In this document: one piece after another, positions 60,061-64,000 of the stretch
Layout: the number at the start of each line of letters is the position of its first letter
Position numbering within the stretch: the stretch's first letter is position 1
Assembly (NCBI RefSeq): GCF_040115645.1
Contig: NC_089553.1
Coordinates: forward strand, 62,001-126,000
Direction: 5' to 3'
Source: Euwallacea fornicatus
Lineage: Eukaryota > Arthropoda > Insecta > Coleoptera > Curculionidae
DNA length: 64,000 nucleotides
Program-made: the position numbers and the translations under genes
Notes under the pieces: model-generated
The model's database searches: none
Told to the model about the DNA's origin: nothing
Seen by the model: only the letters and a program-made list of their open reading frames with translations

Positions 60061-60442
60061 CTGGCGAGCATAAAATTCGGGTCACTTTAGTATTTTCGAA
60101 ATTTTTGCCTTCCTAACTTCCAAAAAAATAAAAAAGGATAGCCTCTATCGATTCTGAGGTTCTTTAACCTTGTTAAGGGTAAATGGTAAAAAAAACACGA
60201 TCCTGTACCCAAATAACCGATGTATTGTACAGATGTCCATTACCCAAGCACTGTAACATTTTGATATTGAAGGTATTTTATCAATTTTTTTTTCATGGTA
60301 GAACCATGCAGAACCGCAAACATTTTCCCAATGATCCGAAATTTCATGGAGCAATGCCAGTATGCCAGCGAAAAATATCACTTCTCTTTCAATACATTTA
60401 TATTTGAAAATTTCGAAGTGACCCGAATTTTATGCTCGTCAG
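60061..60442. mobile_element. 382-bp MITE with 27-bp TIRs
   Basis: The left end CTGGCGAGCATAAAATTCGG, continuing GTCACTT, is mirrored at the right end with one mismatch. TA flanks both sides (60059-60060 and 60443-60444). The centre has short AT-rich ORFs without motifs. The TIR layout resembles nonautonomous Tc1/mariner elements. Confidence 0.8.
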
Positions 60443-61019
60443 TATATATGGGTAGGTTGGTGAAAACCGAACAACTCGTTCTCAAGTTCTAGAAGGATCG
60501 ACGATCAAAGTTAAAACATTTTCGGAGTACTAGACACCTTTCTACCTTTGGGAAAATGCCGCATTGTAGAAAAAGCACATAAATTCAACTATGCGACCTC
60601 AGATTGAGAATTCAATTTTTTCCACCTCTTATTCTCCTATTGACTCAGGCCCGAAGTTAACCGAAATTATTTTCATAAAAATTCCTAAACAGCTTATCAA
60701 TATTCTGTGGCAACCGGAAATGCTGCTTTCGCATTAGCGTGCTCTCTTATACTGGCTTACGTAGGCAACTCACAATACACCACTGATCCTCTGTGTAGGC
60801 GACGTTGCTAGAATTCTTAGAAGATTTATCCTAGTAAACTGCTTCGATCGGCCCGGAATACCTTGGCAAAAATACTCATTAAATTTAAATAAAAAATAAA
60901 ATATTCTACCAATATTTTCATGCTTTATTCTTTTTGAATCGAAACTTCGGTTTTTCATTCGACTAAACCCAAAAATTGAACCACAAAAGTTTATATTTTT
61001 TAAATATTCCAAAGTGCAG
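60443..61019. other. Unassigned intergenic DNA
   Basis: No gene or repeat pair was recognised. Confidence 0.3.
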
Positions 61020-61520
61020 AGGTTTTTTACTTTCCGAATTTTGAGCGCACATATCTAAAGGACCATGGAAATTTCTTGCCTTAAACTTGAGTTCAAGTTG
61101 TTCGTGTTGGTTAGCCCTATAAGTCTGCCTTTAGAGAGCTAAAAAAATTCCTTTCATTTCTGAGATATGGTAGTCACTTTGTCACTTATATTCGCAACAT
61201 TGAAGGTGCCTCAAAATGATAGATTAGTAAAATCCCATGTCGAAGGTTTCAGGAATAGAGGTATCCAGGTTCAATATAGAATACTCTGTTCTTTCAAATT
61301 TCGCGCCTCAATATCTTGGAAACTGATGAAACAAATATCTTATGAAACAACTGAAATGATCTTTACAAACCTATCCTAAGCAGGTTGTAATATGTTTTTC
61401 ACATCCTGAGATGTTGGAGTCACTTTACTGTCTTTTGCAGCTTTCAACGTGCCTTAAAATTAAAGTTTCTGAAAGTCCATTTTCAAGGTTCCAGGACCTC
61501 GATGGAAATACGTAGGATCT
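61020..61520. repeat. Diverged tandem duplication, ~240-bp unit
   Basis: The segment at about 61160-61280 (CTGAGATATGGTAGTCACTT, then ACATTGAAGGTGCCTCAAAA, then GAAGGTTTCAGGAATAGAGG) recurs at about 61400-61515 (CTGAGATGTTGGAGTCACTT, then CTTTCAACGTGCCTTAAAA, then CAAGGTTCCAGGACCTCGA). The sequence preceding each copy (CTTTCCGAATTTTGAGCG at about 61030, CTTTCAAATTTCGCGCCT at about 61291) also matches. This gives about two units. Confidence 0.6.
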
Positions 61521-61814
61521 TCGCAGGATCTCTCTTATCAGTCCGTTAGATCGAGGAAAGGCATCGCATTAAAAGTTTTAAATTTTCGCTTGTTGGAATG
61601 GGATTGCCTAAGGGTAAGTTCCCTAGCCTCCCGCCCCTAATTCTTCATCGCAGTTTGATAGAAAATTATATCTCTACATTGAGATTTTCTTTATAGTTCG
61701 CTTTGAATTATTTGCAAGAAAAACGCTAACCAAACGTTTTCTTTATGGGGTAGAGATTGCTGTATTTAACTGCTGGCGCTATTAAAGAGCGTCGATAAAA
61801 AGCGACCAATATTA

Positions 61815-62548
61815 TACGGGGTGTCTGGAAATAACATTGAAATATTTTGGAGAGTGATTCTAGAAGTTAAAAAAATAAAAACATTCTGGGACACATACCT
61901 CAAAAATTGCGTCTTAGAGGGGCTGGAACTCTTAAAAGAGGGACCTCTGAAAATTGATTTTTCACCACGTTTTCGAGGATACATTGCGATGAACAAAGGC
62001 GATTTTCAATACTCGTTGTAAATGAGTGATAAATCCTGAATAACATTAGTTTTGTTATTACTAGTTAAGGAAAAAAATGTCGTAACAAGGTGCCTAATAC
62101 GTTTATTAAGATGCATTTCGATGCCCATGGAATCGTGTAACAACTCATAAAAATGAATTCTTTTGGAAAACCATTTATCCCGACAAATTGAAATTAGAGG
62201 ACCTTTTTTTTACAAATATTTACGATTCAGTAATTTCAGTTCAAAAATGTAGAAATATCACAAAGAGTTAGAGCAACCTTTACGTATGTGACGTACCTGA
62301 CTAAAATGTGCAATTATTAACACAAACAAGTTCCATTCCAACTTATTAAAGCATACCGAATTTCATAATTTCAGCCCAAATAGTTTCGAAAATATTGCGA
62401 AAAAAACATCTTCAGAGTTATCCCTTTAAGAGGCTCAAGCCGCTTTAAGAAACAGTTTTTGCGGTATGTTTATAAGAACTTTTTTTATTATTTTAATTTC
62501 GAAAATCACGTCCCGAAATATTTCGATGTTATTTTCAAACACCCCGTG
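61815..62548. mobile_element. Diverged MITE with CACGGGGTGT ends
   Basis: The left end (TACGGGGTGTCTGGAAATAA) is matched inverted by the right end (CACGGGGTGTTTGAAAATAA read inward). Resemblance continues for about 130-190 bp, including ATTGAAATATTTTGG against ATCGAAATATTTCGG. TA flanks both ends. No coding capacity remains. Confidence 0.7.
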
Positions 62549-64000
62549 TATTAGCGGTAATGATTAAATGATTTATTTTACTTGTAAGTAATTACCAGAA
62601 TCAATCGCTATTATAAACCGGTAATTTATAATACATCCTTTATTCAATTAATGATTTATTGTTCTTCCCAGCTCCACCTCAGTATAGATAATCAAACCTT
62701 TGCACTCCGCACACTAAATGTCAATGAAGAGAAAATTTATAGCCGTTAATTCAATCATAAACAATTTATGGCACCATGAGTAATAGAAAATCTAAAACAT
62801 CCATCATCGAGAGGTGAATGTCAGAGCTTGAAAACCAAAGAATTCGATGTATTTATCGCAACTAGATGTTTATGCTAATGCAGCCCGAAATGTTTGTAGG
62901 CCGGCTAATAAAGTCGTCTTCAGGTGTGTCCGATCCGAAAAGGCCCAATGCGGCCGCAGCCCCCAGGGGGCCGACACTTCGACGGTGTAAATCACACCAG
63001 GGTTACCACCTGGTGCTCTTTGCGCCCCCTGCGAGGAGCCCCATTTTACCAATTTAGTATAGTGGGTGAAGGCTGATTTGAAATATCACTGTCTGAGGAA
63101 GAGTGCACTAAAGGTGAAGCGAAATAGGAAACATTCGGAAGATTATCAGCTCGGAACCCAGTCCGCCAGAAACGGAGATGAGGCAGAAATTGTCAATGTC
63201 ATGACAACTTTAGTCGGAGGATAGCTTCTCGTGGTTAACGTTCTGGAATCGAGAATCAAGATTTCGTAATTAATAGTGTCACAAAGGGTCAGTGAAGCAG
63301 GAAAATCCAGGGACCTCCATCACCTGCCCGTGAGCACATTAACGTTCGCTAACAAGCGATTAGCAATAATTTAATAGATCTGCGATTAGCGGGACGTCTC
63401 TCGAACTTATCTCTCCTATTATAATGAACACGTACGTTATTCAGTTTCACACCAGACTGTCTGTAAATGTAGGTTTATTATAAAAGCCTAAACAAAATCG
63501 TGAAGAAGATAGAATCGGGCGCGGCTTTCGCTAAAGCCCCGTCCCAACAGTATTGAAAACCGTTATCGGGGCAGCGCATCGGGGCCCCTTTAAAAAGCCG
63601 GTGTTAATTTTAGCCCCTTTATCTCGCACAACAAGTGTTTTCGGCCTCGCTGCCTCGGAAATTATAATTAAAATTTTTTGAAAGATTTATCTCCGTGGAA
63701 AAAATTGCATGGTAAACATGTTTTCGATGATTTATGGTAAAGCACGCCTTTAGGTTATTTCTAGCGGTTTTTTGGTCAGCTCACTTCGGACTGACCACTG
63801 GAGTGCGGAGTCGAGGAATCGCAATTTCATAAAGATTTTATTTAACAGCTGTTTGAAAATGCGCGGAAATGGCTAAAGGCAGAGTGATCCCGTATCTTGG
63901 AAACCAGAAGAGATATCGACACCCTGTTTCCGAAAGCTTAGAGCGTAGAGCTTATCGGGACAATAAATTTTATGTATTTTTTGAGAGAAACGCGTGCTCC
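62549..64000. other. Unassigned DNA with GC-rich blocks at the window end
   Basis: No gene was recognised. About 62880-63060 and 63510-63660 are conspicuously GC-rich within AT-rich sequence and may be regulatory. The ORFs at 62866-63057 are on both strands and are judged chance products of GC richness. Confidence 0.35.
62960..63035. promoter_or_regulatory. Cluster of CTCF-like motifs
   Basis: Against the CTCF core CCASYAGRKGGCRS: CCCCCAGGGGGCCG (+, 62960-62973) matches 12 of 14 positions. The complement of 63022-63035 reads CTCGCAGGGGGCGC (12 of 14, core complete). The complement of 63003-63016 reads GCACCAGGTGGTAA (11 of 14). Insect CTCF keeps a similar zinc-finger recognition code, so an insulator or boundary element is possible. 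Confidence 0.3.

Overview
The window reads as AT-rich nuclear DNA from an insect. A beetle is a reasonable guess from the repeat content, but that is inference. The only host gene I can support is a homologue of the paired-like homeobox gene unc-4 on the + strand. Three coding exons are visible: 19911-20095, 34106-34310 and 35488-35762. They carry a complete homeodomain split by an intron at the classical codon 46/47 position, the conserved basic tail typical of Unc-4, an acidic Ser/Asp-rich region and a C-terminal eh1-like Groucho-binding motif. The 5' exon(s) are not recognisable and may lie upstream of the window. A roughly 0.8 kb 3' UTR ends near a poly(A) signal at 36566.

Everything else is noncoding DNA and transposable elements, almost all of the Tc1/mariner/pogo superfamily with TA target duplications. 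From left to right: a mariner-like element (MLE) with very long terminal inverted repeats (TIRs) (760-2851); a diverged tandem array (5.1-5.97 kb); a pogo/Tigger-like element (7128-9300); an old MLE (9955-12425) with a Tc1 inserted in it (10463-12048); a long inverted repeat (13223-14212); and a decayed Ty3/gypsy fragment (14.25-15.56 kb). The 14-kb unc-4 homeobox intron holds a second tandem array (20.16-21.45 kb), an MLE-derived MITE (22943-23521), a Tc1 with a mauritiana-type mariner nested inside it (24140-27023), a 266-bp tandem triplication (27.64-28.4 kb), another MLE (29251-31370) and a GC-rich block with a homeodomain-type palindrome (32670-32691). The last unc-4 intron contains a nearly perfect 677-bp foldback element.

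Downstream of unc-4 are scattered MLE fragments, a third ~170-bp tandem array (42.1-43.54 kb), an old MLE (43543-47588) interrupted by a Tc1 element whose transposase is apparently intact (45219-46762), a nearly intact Tc1 (47593-49142), a TIR element carrying a spliced helix-turn-helix reading frame (51540-53148), further MLE remnants and MITEs (53.9-62.5 kb), and a GC-rich block with CTCF-like motifs near 62.96-63.04 kb. No tRNA, rRNA or CRISPR array was found.

The most notable items are the intact Tc1, the inner direct repeats (IR/DR architecture) in all four Tc1 elements, three short elements that keep only the N-terminal end of a transposase, the palindromic element in an unc-4 intron, and the three ancient tandem arrays. 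All boundaries were read by eye without alignment software; most TIR ends should be good to a few bases, and array edges to some tens of bases. No wholly new type of biological system was identified.
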